Shown: positions 1 through 12,099, counted from the stretch's first letter. The stretch is DNA of 64,000 nt from Epiperipatus broadwayi (GCA_028023455.1 JAQFVV010013082.1:126001-190000); one strand, 5' to 3'. Numbers and translations are program-made. The notes: a model not told the origin generated them from the sequence alone.

Positions 1-1500
1 AATTGTTGAAGTTTTAACCAACCTGTTAACACACTATTTAGTTATAAAAATATTTTCTACCAGAAAACCATGTCTAAGTTTAACTAAAAGCTAGATATCA
101 TCTTCCTCCATGTGACCTGCTTCAATGGAATAAAATGCAAAGGAGAAAAATGTTTCTGATGTAGTTTGTAATCTTATCTCCAATCAAAAACTTTAGAATC
201 TGTATGTATTATCTTAACATAAAAATTTTATTGGAAAGAAAATAGATAAATTTTGCTGTTTGTTAATCTAAAAATACTGCATATCAAAAAACACATATTA
301 ATCATATATATATATTATGTAGAAACCTTCAAGAAGAAAACTTACCTTGAAACTAAATTATAACCAAAGGATTCCAAAGAAGAATAAAACTTATGGTTAA
401 AGTTAAATTTTTGTGTGTACATTGTATTTTCATTTATAATTAAAAAGAATTTTTAAATAAAATAATAATTTTATAAAAGTAATAATTGTGAACAATTTTA
501 TTAATTTAATATTTTCTTGTGAAACATGTTGATTTTAATTTATTTAATTTTTTTCTTCAAAATTATAAAAATAGTTTTTTAAAAAAAATTAATTTTATTA
601 AGCTTAAAATTTTCATTTAAAACACATGCTTCTCTTTATTCCTTTATCTTTCCTCCAAATTATGGACAAAGGATTAAGTAAATTTAACTTCTTATTTCTG
701 ATTGAAAAGTTTTTATTATCTTTTTCTATTTAAAAAAATAACTTCATGAAAACAAAGGTTAATCAATTTAATGAATAAAAGTCAATTGGTTAGTTATATT
801 TTTATGAAATTATATTTTTTGATAAAATATCTAAGTTTGAAGGATCATATTATCAATTCATTTTTTTTAAAATTTTTGTTTATTGGTAATCAGTTAGTTT
901 ATTAAGTAAGTGTTTAAAAATGTTCTAATGTTGGTGGCTTTACTTCTCCAGCTATCTGTTTCATAAATGACAGTGTGAGAGTTGATTTCAATACAGCTTA
1001 GAGTTTGAGGGATTTCTTTCAAATTATACCAGTAAAGTTATTTCAAATAAGATGTTATATGTAATTAGAAGAAATTTGAACTGAGACTTAAGCTGTTGCA
1101 TTTATTTATTTCATGCTCACAGTAATAGTTCATAGAGTTCTTGTTTCCCGAGCTTGTTCTGAGTATAAATGGTTAGTTCTATGGATGTAGAGGTTTATGT
1201 TAGTGTTTGGACATCCAGATGATAACCCTAGATGGTAAAAATATATTTTTAAAGTTCATGCACTCCATTTTATTTTTTAAATTAGAAATTAAGTTTATAA
1301 TTGCTTATTGTTATGTGTCTCTATCTGAAAGTTAGACAACAAACTATGAAAGGATCTATATATTTTTGTACAAAAATTTAAATTCAAGCCTACTAATTTT
1401 TTAAAATATCATAATGAAAATAGCAGCTGAAATGGATAGAAAACATTCAAATCAACTTTTGAGTTTAGTTGTTCGAAGTTCAGAATTTATATTTGTTCAC
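1..1500. other. AT-rich DNA without recognisable gene
   Basis: This is very AT-rich sequence with homopolymer runs and no long open frame. I see no transposon signature or RNA gene in it. It ends where a LINE 3' fragment begins. Confidence 0.6.
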
Positions 1501-1502
1501 AT

Positions 1503-1915
1503 ATGGAGCTGAAATATCCAAATATGGGTGATTTGGTCTGCAAGTTGTGTAAGGAAGGTATAGAAAATGTTAGGCATCTGTTAATTGAATGTAAATGCCT
1601 GCAAGCAGAAAGGGTACACATATTGAAGTTTTGGGAGAGTATGTGTAAACAAAGTGATTATACAGAAAATGGGTTATTGGTTTTTATTCTGGGTTTGGGA
1701 AAAGATAAGAGTGATTTAGATATAAAGGCCATAGAGTTGACAAGGACTATGTTGTAGAAATGGTATGGAGCAGGATAGAGAAGAATATAGGAAAAGCTTA
1801 AGGTGGGTAATGGAAAGTGAAGGTAAAGTGGCTAACAGGTTTCTCTGGGAATAGCAGCTGAGAGATTCCTGACTCTGTATAAGAAGTCACAATGCATCAC
1901 ATGTGATTATGTAAA
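1503..1915 (+). pseudogene. 3' fragment of zinc-motif LINE (family L)
   Basis: This is a 5'-truncated remnant of the non-LTR retrotransposon family that recurs at 7.2-9.8, 15.5, 53.9-54.9 and 55.2 kb. The 84-residue frame holds the C-terminal zinc motif CKLCKEGIENVRHLLIEC (C-x2-C-x8-H-x4-C), which follows the reverse transcriptase in many LINEs and is thought to bind nucleic acid. A downstream segment matches the family's end: IKAIELT, then a stop, then a 3' UTR reading agtggctaacaggtt. The copy closes near a degenerate CACAT-rich tail at about 1890-1905. A stop replaces the usual Trp codon after the Met-Leu of the frame, so the copy is dead. The family assignment is by comparison within this window; I cannot name the clade. 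Confidence 0.75.
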
Positions 1916-1919
1916 AAAG

Positions 1920-2605
1920 AAACATCTTAAAAACATTCTATTAAGGAATGAAAGCCAGGTTGATATATTAAATAATATTTTATTTATAGCAAGTTGTCTA
2001 TTTCAATTTTGTTTTAAATTGATTACTTTATATTTTATATATAGAAGGCAACATTATGGATAAATTTTAACATTGAAATTTGATTATTTAAAGTGTTTAT
2101 AGTCCAAAAATATAAAAAGACTAGTCTAGTGACCATTTTATTTTATCATTATTCTTTAGTTCTCTGTTCTACTGGCAATCGAATTATGCTATTTAATAAT
2201 AATCACTTTCAGGTTTTTTTTTCCTTTTCACATTTAATTTGTAGTAATATTTTTTTCATCCAATGTTTGGAAAAAAAAGTCATTTTACAGAAATCATTAT
2301 CACCCACACATTATAGACTGGATTCTGCATAAAAAGTTATTGGCTCTTTTTCAAAGCTGGCTGCAGCACCATCTGTCAATTTGTTTTAATAATTTAAAGT
2401 TAATGTAATTAAAATGTAGTGTTTCTCTGAAGATATTAAAAAAATCATTAGTATAAGACACTCTATATAGGTGTCTATTACATGGGCACATTGCTATTTA
2501 AACCATTTAAAAAGTTAATTTTATTGTGCTTAAATTTACAGGCAGTTTAACCATTTACTTTTTCACATGTATGTGAAATTAAAGATTGATGTATATTAGA
2601 ATGAT
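1920..2605. other. AT-rich DNA, nothing recognised
   Basis: Short frames occur here but none resembles a known protein. No repeat seen elsewhere in the window matches it. Confidence 0.5.
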
Positions 2606-2609
2606 TGTT

Positions 2610-2743
2610 AATAGCTCTTAATAAGCTTTTCTGAATATTTTTAGATCTAATGTATAAATATCCTAGCACTTCACTGATGAAATCCAGCAGCTAGAAACCA
2701 GTCTGGGGATAGGGATATTCAGAAAAGCTTGTTAAGAGCTATT
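2610..2743 (+). repeat. Inverted repeat around hammerhead A1
   Basis: Two arms of about 29 bp (2610-2638 and 2715-2743, nearly perfect complements around AAGCTT and gagctatt) flank the ribozyme-like core. The same arrangement, with perfect 31-bp arms, occurs at 56839-56938. The downstream flank (tataacatttgtagtacaag) also matches the 56.8 kb copy in reverse, so both belong to one repeat family (family A). Confidence 0.75.
2657..2719 (+). ncRNA. Hammerhead ribozyme motif A1 (family A)
   Basis: Core CTGATGA lies at 2674-2680, GAAA at 2694-2697 and cleavage triplet GTC at 2701-2703. Stem I is in two parts: CTTCA with TGGGG (two G-U pairs), then a 7-bp outer helix AATATCC (2657-2663) with GGATATT (2713-2719). 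Stem III is two pairs closed by a 2-nt loop. Stem II (AATC/GCTA) has two mismatches compared with the clean 4-bp helix of the 10.9 kb copy. The core is intact but stem II is damaged, so activity is doubtful. Confidence 0.65.
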
Positions 2744-2846
2744 TATGCTTATTGTATAACATTTGTAGTACAAGCTTACTAAATTAAGTCACATGATGTA
2801 TGACTTGATTTCCTTGTGTATATATATATATATATATAATATAAGT

Positions 2847-4345
2847 AATAAATTTAATGGCAATAAACAATTATAAACAATTTTTAAATCAAGTACTTTC
2901 AGTTAATTTCTTAAACCTGCCTCAACTGCCATTAAATAAAAAAACACACACACACACAAAAAAAAAACAAAGTGGAAGCAAACATCATCAATTCAAATTC
3001 CATGAATCTCATATTTTAATGTTAGCAGCTTGTCCATTTATTAAATGCATTTTATTCCTATTTATAAAAAATTGCCTCCTTAATTTTCCTTTTATTATGG
3101 TTTCTCTCTTCATTAAGAATTTTCATACTTTCAAAATCAAATTTAAATTTATATTTACATGTGTTTTTATGATCAAAGAAAACTGAAGAAGACATTAAAT
3201 CACCATTATTTGTACTTTTTACATGCTTATATAACAATTCATGCTCCCTCAATCTCTTCTCAATACTGCATCTAGATTCACCTATGTATGATAGCATACA
3301 GTCATAATAAAATTGATATATGACATTACTTTTCTGCTTGACAGGTACGACATCCTTAGAATTATTGACTAATTTATTAATATTGTTTGGAACATAGAAT
3401 GAAACATTAAACACATTCTTATATATATATATCCTTAAAAAATTTCACCTGTGGATTTGAAATAAATGGAATATATATCCATTGTTTACTATTAATCTTT
3501 ATTTCCTTTAAACCATTATAACTCTTTTTAAATTGACAAAGTATTGCTTATTTGTTCCATTTTATAATCAACATCAAACAATTCCTTGGCAAATATCTCA
3601 ATATTTTTCAGTTTATCACTTTAGTAACAACATAATTTTTCATTATGAAATAAAAAAGATCTAAAACTTGCCATCTTATGCATAATAGGTACTTTTGATT
3701 TACAATTTATATATCCCTTTTTTGTAGTGGTTTAATTATTAATTTATAATTTAATATATTGTTATCTATTGTAATAATTAAATCTACATATGTAATATTT
3801 TTGTCCTGTTCCCTTTCAATAGTCCATTTCAAGCCATTCAACTTATTTAATTCCTCTACAAGCAAATTTATAGTATTAGTATTTCCACAAACAAAAACAT
3901 CATCCACATATCTTTTATAAATCTTAATATCTCCAAAAGTGCACATATTTAAAATACCACTCTTATGTAGATAACATAAAATTGCAAACTTGTGAAACTA
4001 CAGGCAGACCCATAGGCCAACCTTTAGTCATTTTATAATATTGACCTTCAAAGATGCAACAATGTTATCATTAAAATTTTTTAAAAAATCAACAATAAAC
4101 TTCATCATATATTTACAAATGCCTTTACTTTTTAATGTATGTTCAATTATTTTTATGGAATTCATTCTGTCAATAGATCCATACATTTCTGTTACATCCA
4201 ATGAAGAAATAACATCATTCTCACCAATCACCAAATTTTTAATAATATTTACAAAGTCAAACGATGAAGCAATAATATTTCCCCCAAATCCTAAAAAGTC
4301 TTGTAAAAGCTTACCAATATATTTAGACATCTGGACATGCAAATA
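2847..4345 (-). pseudogene. Penelope-like element, minus-strand copy (left arm of palindrome)
   Basis: Fragments of a PLE reverse transcriptase plus GIY-YIG endonuclease are read from right to left. RT motif A appears as SLDVTEMYGSI (within 4028-4342) and the catalytic box as KRYVDDVFV (within 3707-3946). The GIY-YIG domain reads NVIYQFYYDCMLSYIGESR followed by RLREHE (3058-3414). PLEs copy RNA into DNA by target-primed reverse transcription. Stops and frameshifts separate the pieces and the N-terminal part is missing, so the copy is dead. It is almost identical to, and head to head with, the copy at 4436-5950. An AT microsatellite (2817-2839) borders it. Confidence 0.88.
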
Positions 4346-4435
4346 TAAAGTTACATAAAGAAGATAATCCTTTGCAAATTATGATAGATTTTGGTGGTTC
4401 ATTCATGTATCAGACTTATAAATATCTTGGTAAGC

Positions 4436-5950
4436 TTTTACAAGACTTTTTAGGATTTGGGGAAAATACTATGCTTCATCGTTTGACTTTGTAAATATTA
4501 TTAAAAATTTGGTGATTGATGAGAATGATATTATTGCTTCATTGGATGTAACAGAAATGTATGGTTCTATTGATATAATGAATTCCATAAAAATAATTGA
4601 ACATAAATTAAAAAGTAAAGGCATTTGTAAATATATGATGAAGTTTATTGTTGATTCTTTAAAAAATTTTAATGATAACATTGTTGCATCTTTGAAGGTC
4701 AATATTATAAAATGACTAAAGGTTGGCCTATGGGTCTGCCTGTAGTTTCACAAGTTTGCAATTTTATGTTATCTACATAAGAGTGGTATTTTAAATATGT
4801 GCACTTTTGGAGATATTAAGATTTATAAAAGATATGTGGATGATGTTTTTGTTTGTGGAAATACTAATACTATAAATTTTCTTGTAGAGGAATTAAATAT
4901 GTTGAATGGCTTAAAATGGACTATTGAAAGGGAACAGGACAAAAATATTACATATGTAGATTTAATTATTACAATAGATAACCATATATTAAATTATAAA
5001 TTAATAATTAAACCACTACAAAAAAGGGATATATAAATTGTAAATCAAAAGTACCTATTATGCATAAGATGGCAAGTTTTAGATCTTTTTTATTTCATAA
5101 TGAAAAATTATGTTGTTACTAAAGTGATAAACTGAAAAATATTGAGATATTTGCCAAGGAATTGTTTGATGTTGGTTATAAAATAGAACAAATAAGCAAT
5201 ACTTTGTCAATTTAAAAAGAGTTATAATGGTTTAAAGGAAATGAAGATTAATAGTAAACAATGGATATATATTCCATTTATTTCAAATCCACAGGTGAAA
5301 TTTTTTAAAGATATATATATATATATATAATGTGTTTATATATATATATATCTATATATAATTTCATATCTGAAATTTTTTAAAGATATATATATATATA
5401 AGAATGTGTTTAATGATTCATTCTATGTTACAAACAATATTAATAAATTAGTCAATAATTCTAAGGATGTCATACCTGTCAAGCAGAAAAGTAATGTCAT
5501 ATATCAATTTTTTGTGACTATATGCTATCATATATAGGTGAATCTAGGTGCAGTATTGAGAAGAGATTGAGGGAGCATGAATTGTTATATAAGCATGTAA
5601 AAAGTACAAATAATGGTGATTTAATGTCTCCTTCAGTTTTCTTTGATCATGAAAAAACATGTAAATATAAATTTAAATTTGACTTTGAAAGTGTGAAAAT
5701 TCTTCATGAAGAGAGAAACCATAATGAAAGGAAAATTAAGGAGGCAATTTTTATAAATAGGAATAAAATGCATTTAATAAATAGACAAGCTGCTAACATT
5801 AAAATACGAGATTCATAAGATTTGAATTGATGATATTGGCTTCTACTTTTTTAATTTAATGGCAGTTGAGGCAGGTTTAAGAAAGTAACCAGAAGTACTT
5901 CTGTGGATTTAAGGATTGTTTATAATAGTTTATTACCATTAAATTTATTA
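4436..5950 (+). pseudogene. Penelope-like element, plus-strand copy (right arm of palindrome)
   Basis: This is the mirror copy of the previous element: RT motif A SLDVTEMYGSI (4509-4715), the YVDDV box (4797-5036) and the GIY-YIG region LSYIGESRCSIEKRLREHE (5522-5818). Protein differences from the left arm are few (for example LNKLNG versus LNMLNG). Extra AT-rich sequence (5310-5400) interrupts the linker before the GIY-YIG domain. The 3' end, with ggcagttgaggcaggttta near 5860, is the reverse of 2915-2935. The reading frame is split by stops and frameshifts. Confidence 0.88.
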
Positions 5951-6162
5951 TTTTTATTATAATTACAATTTTGTTTTAATTAACGGCCATTTTATTTATA
6001 TTATATATATATATAAATATTTGAAAACCAGGCACTCTTCACAAACCTGGGAGCTTAATTGTATGTATAGGGGATTTGAACTCAGATTTCCAAGCACCCT
6101 TCAACTATCCACACTATCTCATACAACTGATACACATGACCACACACACGTAGAAAAGATAA

Positions 6163-6224
6163 ATATTCACCTATATAAGTATTTTGTGCTAAACCAGCAC
6201 TCATCAGTTGGTCCAGATTGTCAT
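6163..6224 (-). ncRNA. Hammerhead-like motif B1, inactive core
   Basis: On the minus strand CTGATGA (plus 6201-6207) is followed by a perfect 5-bp stem II, GTGCT-loop-AGCAC (6186-6200). The next box reads AAAA instead of GAAA, so the invariant G12 is lost. Stem I lies around TTGG (6208-6211) with a weakened partner. Confidence 0.55.
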
Positions 6225-6354
6225 CTACCACACATATATATAATCAGTGCTCAGTTTAAATTAAGATAGCAAATCTTTATACTTTAATGGACAGGCTTCA
6301 ATTCACTCCAACCTCCAACTTTTCAGCCACTGATTATATATACGTGTCGGAGAT

Positions 6355-6416
6355 GATAATCTAGACCAACTGATGAGTGCTGGATTAGCATAAAATACAT
6401 ATATTGGTGAATATTT
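6355..6416 (+). ncRNA. Hammerhead-like motif B2, inactive core
   Basis: CTGATGA is at 6370-6376. Stem II is GTGCT (6377-6381) with AGCAT (6387-6391). The GAAA box reads AAAA (6392-6395). Stem III ATA/TAT has a 2-nt loop, and the predicted cleavage triplet is ATA, just before 6404. Stem I inner helix is CCAA (6366-6369) with TTGG (6404-6407); outer helix GATAAT (6355-6360) pairs with AATATT, one mismatch. Confidence 0.6.
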
Positions 6417-6539
6417 ATCTTTTCTACATGTGTGTGGACATGTGTATCAGTTGTATAGTGTAAATAGTTGAAGGGTGCTTGAAAATCTGAGTTCAAATCC
6501 CCTATATTTATTATATATTTATGCATTTTTTGTAATGAT

Positions 6540-7200
6540 ATTCTAGATATTTATTTACTACACTTGAATTTGTATATGTTTACTTCTCTCCCCATGATAT
6601 ATATTATTCCTACTTGAGGTTCTTGTGGATGAATTTGATTTGCTTCAGATAGAAAAACTTCTCTTCATGAATTATGTTTTTGCTTTGTCCTCCAGATGAG
6701 ATTTTATTTATTGTTATTTTGCTTTAAGAGAGGCATGGAATCAAATGCATAATGTATTTTGTAATCAATATTGTGGCATGAATATTTATAGCTAATTTAA
6801 GCTACTTTGTTATTGCTTAATCTTTTAATGAAAGGTGTAATATATGGGTGTGCACATCTTAACGTAGAATGCATATATAATAGAATCATATAAAGAATAG
6901 AGTACTTACTAATCTTCAGAGTAGATACAGCATTATTATGTAAAATTTTGAGAATAATAATATGTTATCAAATGCATTAATATGTTAACATGAAAAGAAA
7001 AAAAAAATCAATCAAATGCATTTGTATTTTATCTCTGTTGTATTTGAACTGTATTGTATTGTACTGTAGATAAATTTTGTTTGTTGTTGATTTGTTCGTT
7101 CTAGTATTTGTCTTCGGTTGTCTGTTCTGCCAATTGATATTTCCAAAGAATCTCTGCTATACATGATCTAGAGGCAGTTTTAAATGTTTATAAGTATTGG
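6540..7200. other. AT-rich DNA, nothing recognised
   Basis: Between the family B fold-back and the LINE tail I see no coding frame, TIR or RNA gene. Confidence 0.5.
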
Positions 7201-7214
7201 TACAGCTATGCAGC

Positions 7215-9765
7215 TCACCAGTAAACCTTCATATGTGATGTGATGTGGTTTCATTTTAAACGAAGTCAAGAATATCTCAGCAATTATGCCCAGATAAACC
7301 TGTTAGCCACTTTATTTTCCATTCCCCACTTTAAGTTTTTCCATATTCTGCTCCATCCTATTTCCACAACATAATCTTTGTTAACTCTATAGCCTTTATA
7401 TCTAAATGCCCCTTATTTTTTCCCAAACCCAGTATAAAAACCAATAATTCACTTTCTGTATAATCACTTTTTTCATATTTATTCTTCCATAACTTCATTA
7501 TATGTAGCCCTGTCTCTTTTCAAGCAGTTACATTCAATTAACAAATGCCTAATATTTTCTATTCCTTCCTTACATAATTTGCAAAATAAATCACCCATAT
7601 TTTTCCATTTACATGTATATTCTCTTGTACCTAAAGAACCCATTCGAGCCTCAAACAATAAACTACTTTCCTTACTATTATCATATATTAACTCGCATCT
7701 AATATTCTGTTTATTTCTATGTATATTAAAACTCTGTTTACTCTCCATATTATTTAACTCTCTATTCTTTAATAATAAATCTATTCTTTTATCCCACTCC
7801 TCACTACTATAACACTCATCAATCCTCTTAACACAATCATCCCATCTTTTGTACAAATATACTGATATAAATTCTTTTTCTAAATCTTTTGCATACCACA
7901 TTACCTTTCCCACCCATCTTGTTACCTTCCCTTTACTCATAACCTAATCAAATACTATTTTGGCTACTCTTTTATTATCCATAAACTGCAATCTACCAAA
8001 CATTTTCATTTTACTTTTTGCATCTCTCATATGAAAACTTGACCAACCCATTTCTCCTTGAATTGCCTCCCTTGCTGTCCATACATCTGCATCCAATGCA
8101 TGCCTTGCTACTTCCCTTTCAACCTTTTCTAAATAATCTAATACCCCTTTACTAACACATAATGCATCATTACCATATGTTAACCCTGCTACTGCAATTC
8201 CCATATAATTCTAGCTACATCGTATTTATTATATGAAAACACTGTTAATTTCTTTATCAACCCCTTTCTTTTTTTTACTTTCATTTATCAATTTTTTCTC
8301 CCATTCATCCAAATAATTTTTCTGATTACTTAAAATAATTCCCAAATAACTATATCTATTCACCACACTTAACTTAATATCTCCCGATAAAAATTCTATA
8401 TCTTCTCTTTCCACAGTATTAACCATCATTATATGTGATTTTTCTTCACTAAATTTAATCCCCATCTCTTTACCCACCCATGAACATGTCATCAGCATAA
8501 CTTCCATATCTTCTCTTCTTTCTGCACTCAGAAAAATATCATCTGCAAAAAAAAGACCCTACAAAATATATACTCCCTTACCACCTACTAACGGTATCTC
8601 TATCCCTCTTTCTAATCTTTCTATTGCTCTTTCCATTTCACTTATATATAACACAAACAAAATAGGTGCTGTAGGGCATCCTTGCCTTAGTCCCACCCCA
8701 TTTTTAACTGTAACTGATTCAATATTCCCTAATTGATATATATAATAATTATTTTCATATAAGTTCTTAATAATATCCACTAAAGTTTCACCCATTCCCA
8801 AATTTGCTAAACTTATCCATAATCTATTTCTATTTACTTTATCATATGCCTTCTCTATATCTACAAAATTTATATATAACTGTTTAACTGAATTTCTATT
8901 CATATCCATAAGTTGTGTAACTACAAATAAACTATCTTCTATATGCCTATCTAATCTAAAACCTTCTTGCATTTCCCCCACTACATTATTCCCTTCATCC
9001 ATTTTACAACTCTTCTAGCCACCATATATGAGAAAACTTTATATAAAACTGATGTTACCACTATCGGTCTATAATTATTTAACTTTTTATCATTCTTACT
9101 TTTTCCTTTAAATAATAATCTTACTCTTGTATTACTCTAACTACTGGGGAAAACTCTATTCTGTGCCATCTTATTAAAACAGGATAATAACTTTACTTTT
9201 GCCCTATATCCTAAATTCATTACCATCTCTGCTGCCCATCCATCTAAACTTCTTGCCTTTCTGCTTTTCAATTTCTTCTCTACCTCATTTGGTTCATTTT
9301 TTGTAAACCTAACATTCTCATTAGTATATGCTTTCTTGTTTTCTATCACTCTATCTTTCACATCTAACATCTTTTCTATATTCATTACATATTTATTTAA
9401 AATTCTCTCTAAATCTTCTCTAGACCTACACTTTATTCCCTCATCATCTCTCTCTCCCCTACATTTCTCCTTTTAATGTAATTCCAAAATTTTTTACTCT
9501 AATCTCTTCCACTTTTATTAATATCCTCCAACAATTTACTATTCAATTTCATTCTCTCTATATAATTACCTATTTTAGCCAACTTCTTTTCTAAATACTT
9601 TTCCCATTTAGCATTAATATCTTTTTTCACTTTCCTTGTTCTTAATAGCATGCTTGTATTCTCTGCATGCTTCTTCCTCTCTTTTACACTTTTACTAATT
9701 ATTATTTTTCATTTCTTTTATTATTCTGAACATTGTAGGCTCTAGGTCTGGTGTACCCTCTGGTG
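7215..9765 (-). pseudogene. 5'-truncated non-LTR retrotransposon (family L), most complete copy
   Basis: Reading right to left, a linker is followed by an RT domain. It shows KARSLDGWAAEMV (9137-9385), NNYRPIVVTS (about 9050-9080), FVDIEKAYDKVNR and GLRQGCPTAPILFVLYISEM (8559-9002), then FFADDIFLS with the catalytic Asp pair at about 8538-8549. A thumb region follows, then the C-terminal zinc motif CKLCKEGIENIRHLLIEC (7479-7940). From 9002 to 7479 the frame is one continuous register broken only by single stops at 8559, 8229 and 7944, so this is a fairly young corpse; a frameshift lies between 9137 and 9002. Endonuclease and ORF1 are absent. The 3' end carries a TGTGATG-type tail (minus: CACATCACA) near 7230-7245. 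Confidence 0.88.
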
Positions 9766-9779
9766 TTGGATATTAGTGT

Positions 9780-10400
9780 ACCTACTGTCCATTACAATAT
9801 ATGTATATATTGTAACATAAGTCTTTGGAAGACTTTATTTATATTTATATAACTCACTGAAAGCTTAATCATTCATCCTTATAATAGGTGTCTCTAGAAC
9901 AGAGTATGCTGATAAATGTAAGCTGGAAAAGATAACATATGGCCATGTTTCGTACCTATCTTCTTTTGCAAAAGATCAAATATGTCTATAGTCAGCATAA
10001 AACTGTGCTCACTGATTGCTATAGCCCTATATAACAATTTAAGCAAGGCTTGGTTTACAATTTTTAAGATTGTTTGAAATTCCTGCATAGGTGGTGTGAT
10101 CAATCCAATCAATGTATTTCATTGTTGAAAAAATATAGCCATAAATTAGTGTGTAAATTTGATTGGCATTAGCGTCTGATATTCATTGATTGTTCATACT
10201 TACAAATATGGGTCCAGAGTTGAATGATAGCATTATTCAAAGGTGAAGATATGGAATACACATTTCTTTAGTTATGATTTTCAGTAGACTCATGATATCT
10301 GTTATTTACAAACAATCTTGCCTTGGATATGTCTATACTGCTTTTGGTATAATTATCTAACATATTGTGCTTATATTGTTTATAACATAACTAATATAGA
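9780..10400. other. Unassigned AT-rich DNA
   Basis: There is a short self-complementary AT stretch near 9800-9820 and no convincing coding frame. It joins the family A repeat at about 10.4 kb. Confidence 0.4.
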
Positions 10401-11035
10401 TTTACACCACAAAACATCACATGATCAACATCTCATACTAGCACATAATTGTTGTAAACAAAGGCAAAACTCTCCACTAGATAGGGATTTGATGCACAAG
10501 CCTTCTGGCATCCATTGATTACTCTGCTTGGCACAGGGTGGCATTACTGTATGGAGAGTTTTGCCTTTGTTTACAATAATTATGTGCTAGTATGAGATGT
10601 TGATCGTGTGATGTTTTGTGGTTTAAAACCAATCCTGCCTAATAGGATAGTGGTGGCTATGGTTGTTTAAGAGCCAAAAACCCCAAAATGTATGGGTGCT
10701 GAACTGAGTTCAGACCCATATGATTATTTAAGCTATTGAGCATAGATTGAAAATATTATTGTGTTTTCAATTTCATTCTCATAGTTTTGTAGTAAAGTAG
10801 AGTTAAAAGGTGGCTGCTGGAGAGTTGCATTAGATCCTAAGATATAGGTGCAGTGCTCTCAGATCCAAGGCTCCTCACTGATGATGGCCACAAGCCAGAA
10901 ACTAGTCTGGGGATATTGGATGAGTAGACACTAGATAGGGATTTTATGCACAAGCCTTCTGGCATCCATTGATTACTCTGTTTGGCACAGGGTGGCACTA
11001 CTGTATGGAGAGTTTTGCCTTTGTTTAATATAGAT
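10400..11035. repeat. Family A hammerhead repeat, inverted pair plus complete unit
   Basis: Arms at about 10408-10478 and 10550-10622 (acatcacatgatcaacatct ... agagttttgcctttgttta and reverse) form a fold-back. A further unit runs from about 10745 to 11030. It contains hammerhead A2, then 'ctagatagggattttatgca', 'ccattgattactctgtttgg' and 'ggagagttttgcctttgttt'. The same landmarks occur at 54.93-55.15 and 57.0-57.2 kb. No protein is encoded. Confidence 0.8.
10863..10921 (+). ncRNA. Hammerhead ribozyme A2, intact core
   Basis: This is the best hammerhead in the window and is expected to self-cleave after C10907. Core CTGATGA is at 10878-10884. Stem II is a perfect 4-bp helix TGGC (10885-10888) with GCCA (10894-10897) and loop CACAA. 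GAAA is at 10898-10901 and the cleavage triplet GTC at 10905-10907. Stem I inner helix is CCTCA (10873-10877) with TGGGG (10908-10912); an internal loop GGCT/ATA follows, then outer helix ATCCAA (10863-10868) with TTGGAT (10916-10921), all six pairs Watson-Crick. Stem III is only ACTAGT, self-complementary, as in minimal retroelement hammerheads that fold better as dimers. All invariant core bases are present. Confidence 0.88.
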
Positions 11036-11039
11036 TTAC

Positions 11040-12090
11040 AAATGAAAATACAACAGTTTTATGAGACAGTAACCCTTTTCTAAATGCACATGTAAATGGT
11101 CGAAAAGTTTAATCTAACCATAGTCTAGATAACATTTATATATGTATATAATTAACAAGTGATTTCAGTAGTTAAAATTGTGATTAAATTTAAGAAGTTA
11201 CTAGCCAAGAGCAACTTGCTATAGTGTGTGTTTTTACAGGTAAAGGATTTTAAGGAAATGTTTTCTCTTTATAATAAAATAGTCGTCATATAATAATATT
11301 CACAGTTGGGTAAATATATTCTAATAATAAATAATTTGAAAAAAAAAAGATGCTGTAGGTGAGACAAAGACTTCTATACTTCTGATTTTAAGACCATGTG
11401 CATCAATATCACTACATCACTATGTCACGAAATGTCTTTTTTTAGATGCATACTTAAACATTTGCAACCTTTTTTGAATGACCTTCTAAGATAATACAGT
11501 TAAAAATAAATATTCACTATTCCTGTTTCATGAATGACTAAATTTTTTTTACATACAGGTAGACTCTATTGCTTTTTGCTGACCTAATCCAATCCAACTA
11601 TAAATTAAGAAAGATCACGTAATTTTCAATCACCACAAATGATGGATGGAACTTTGATACAGTGTTTTCGAGTTTGTCAGTTTTTAGTTGACTGTGATGT
11701 TATGTGATATTTAGCATCACAAATATCAGATTGAGTTTGAATTCAAACTCTTTTTAGTTCTCAATTATATTATTCTACGAAAAGAATTTTTCATGGCAGT
11801 ATTAATTATAAACAAACAGACAAATTAAAAAAAAAAACACGTATTATCCCGATTAGTAAGCAATTTTGAAATTAAAATGTTTGTCGAGTGCAATTTTCTC
11901 CCAAACTCATAACTTGAGTTAGTATGTGCTGACTATTAATCAAACTTATATATATAAACGAATGAATGACAGATGTTACGATTATCGTACCTTTAAATGA
12001 AATTCCTTCTTTTCTTACAAGACTGTCATCTTCTAGCCAGGTAAAGACTATTAATCATTCTTCAGCAATCTTTAACATGCTGAAAAATTT
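11040..12090. other. AT-rich DNA, nothing recognised
   Basis: There is no long frame, repeat or RNA signature here. The region precedes a small GC/CpG-richer patch. Confidence 0.4.
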
Positions 12091-12099
12091 AATTATTTC

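Larger units (their letters stand above)
6065..6510. repeat. Fold-back repeat, family B
   Basis: Arms of about 180 bp (6069-6250 and 6325-6507) are inverted copies of one repeat that recurs at 13.8, 18.4, 52.4, 52.9 and 53.3 kb. Each arm runs from 'ggggatttgaactcaga' through 'gcactcatcagttggtc' or its reverse. A hammerhead-like core sits in each arm on opposite strands. No protein is encoded. Confidence 0.8.

Noticed and set aside
2857-3186. 109-residue plus-strand frame
   Set aside because: It is the antisense shadow of the Penelope-like GIY-YIG region on the minus strand.
4041-4358. 105-residue plus-strand frame and its mirror at 4469-4702
   Set aside because: Both are antisense to the Penelope-like RT motif A region.
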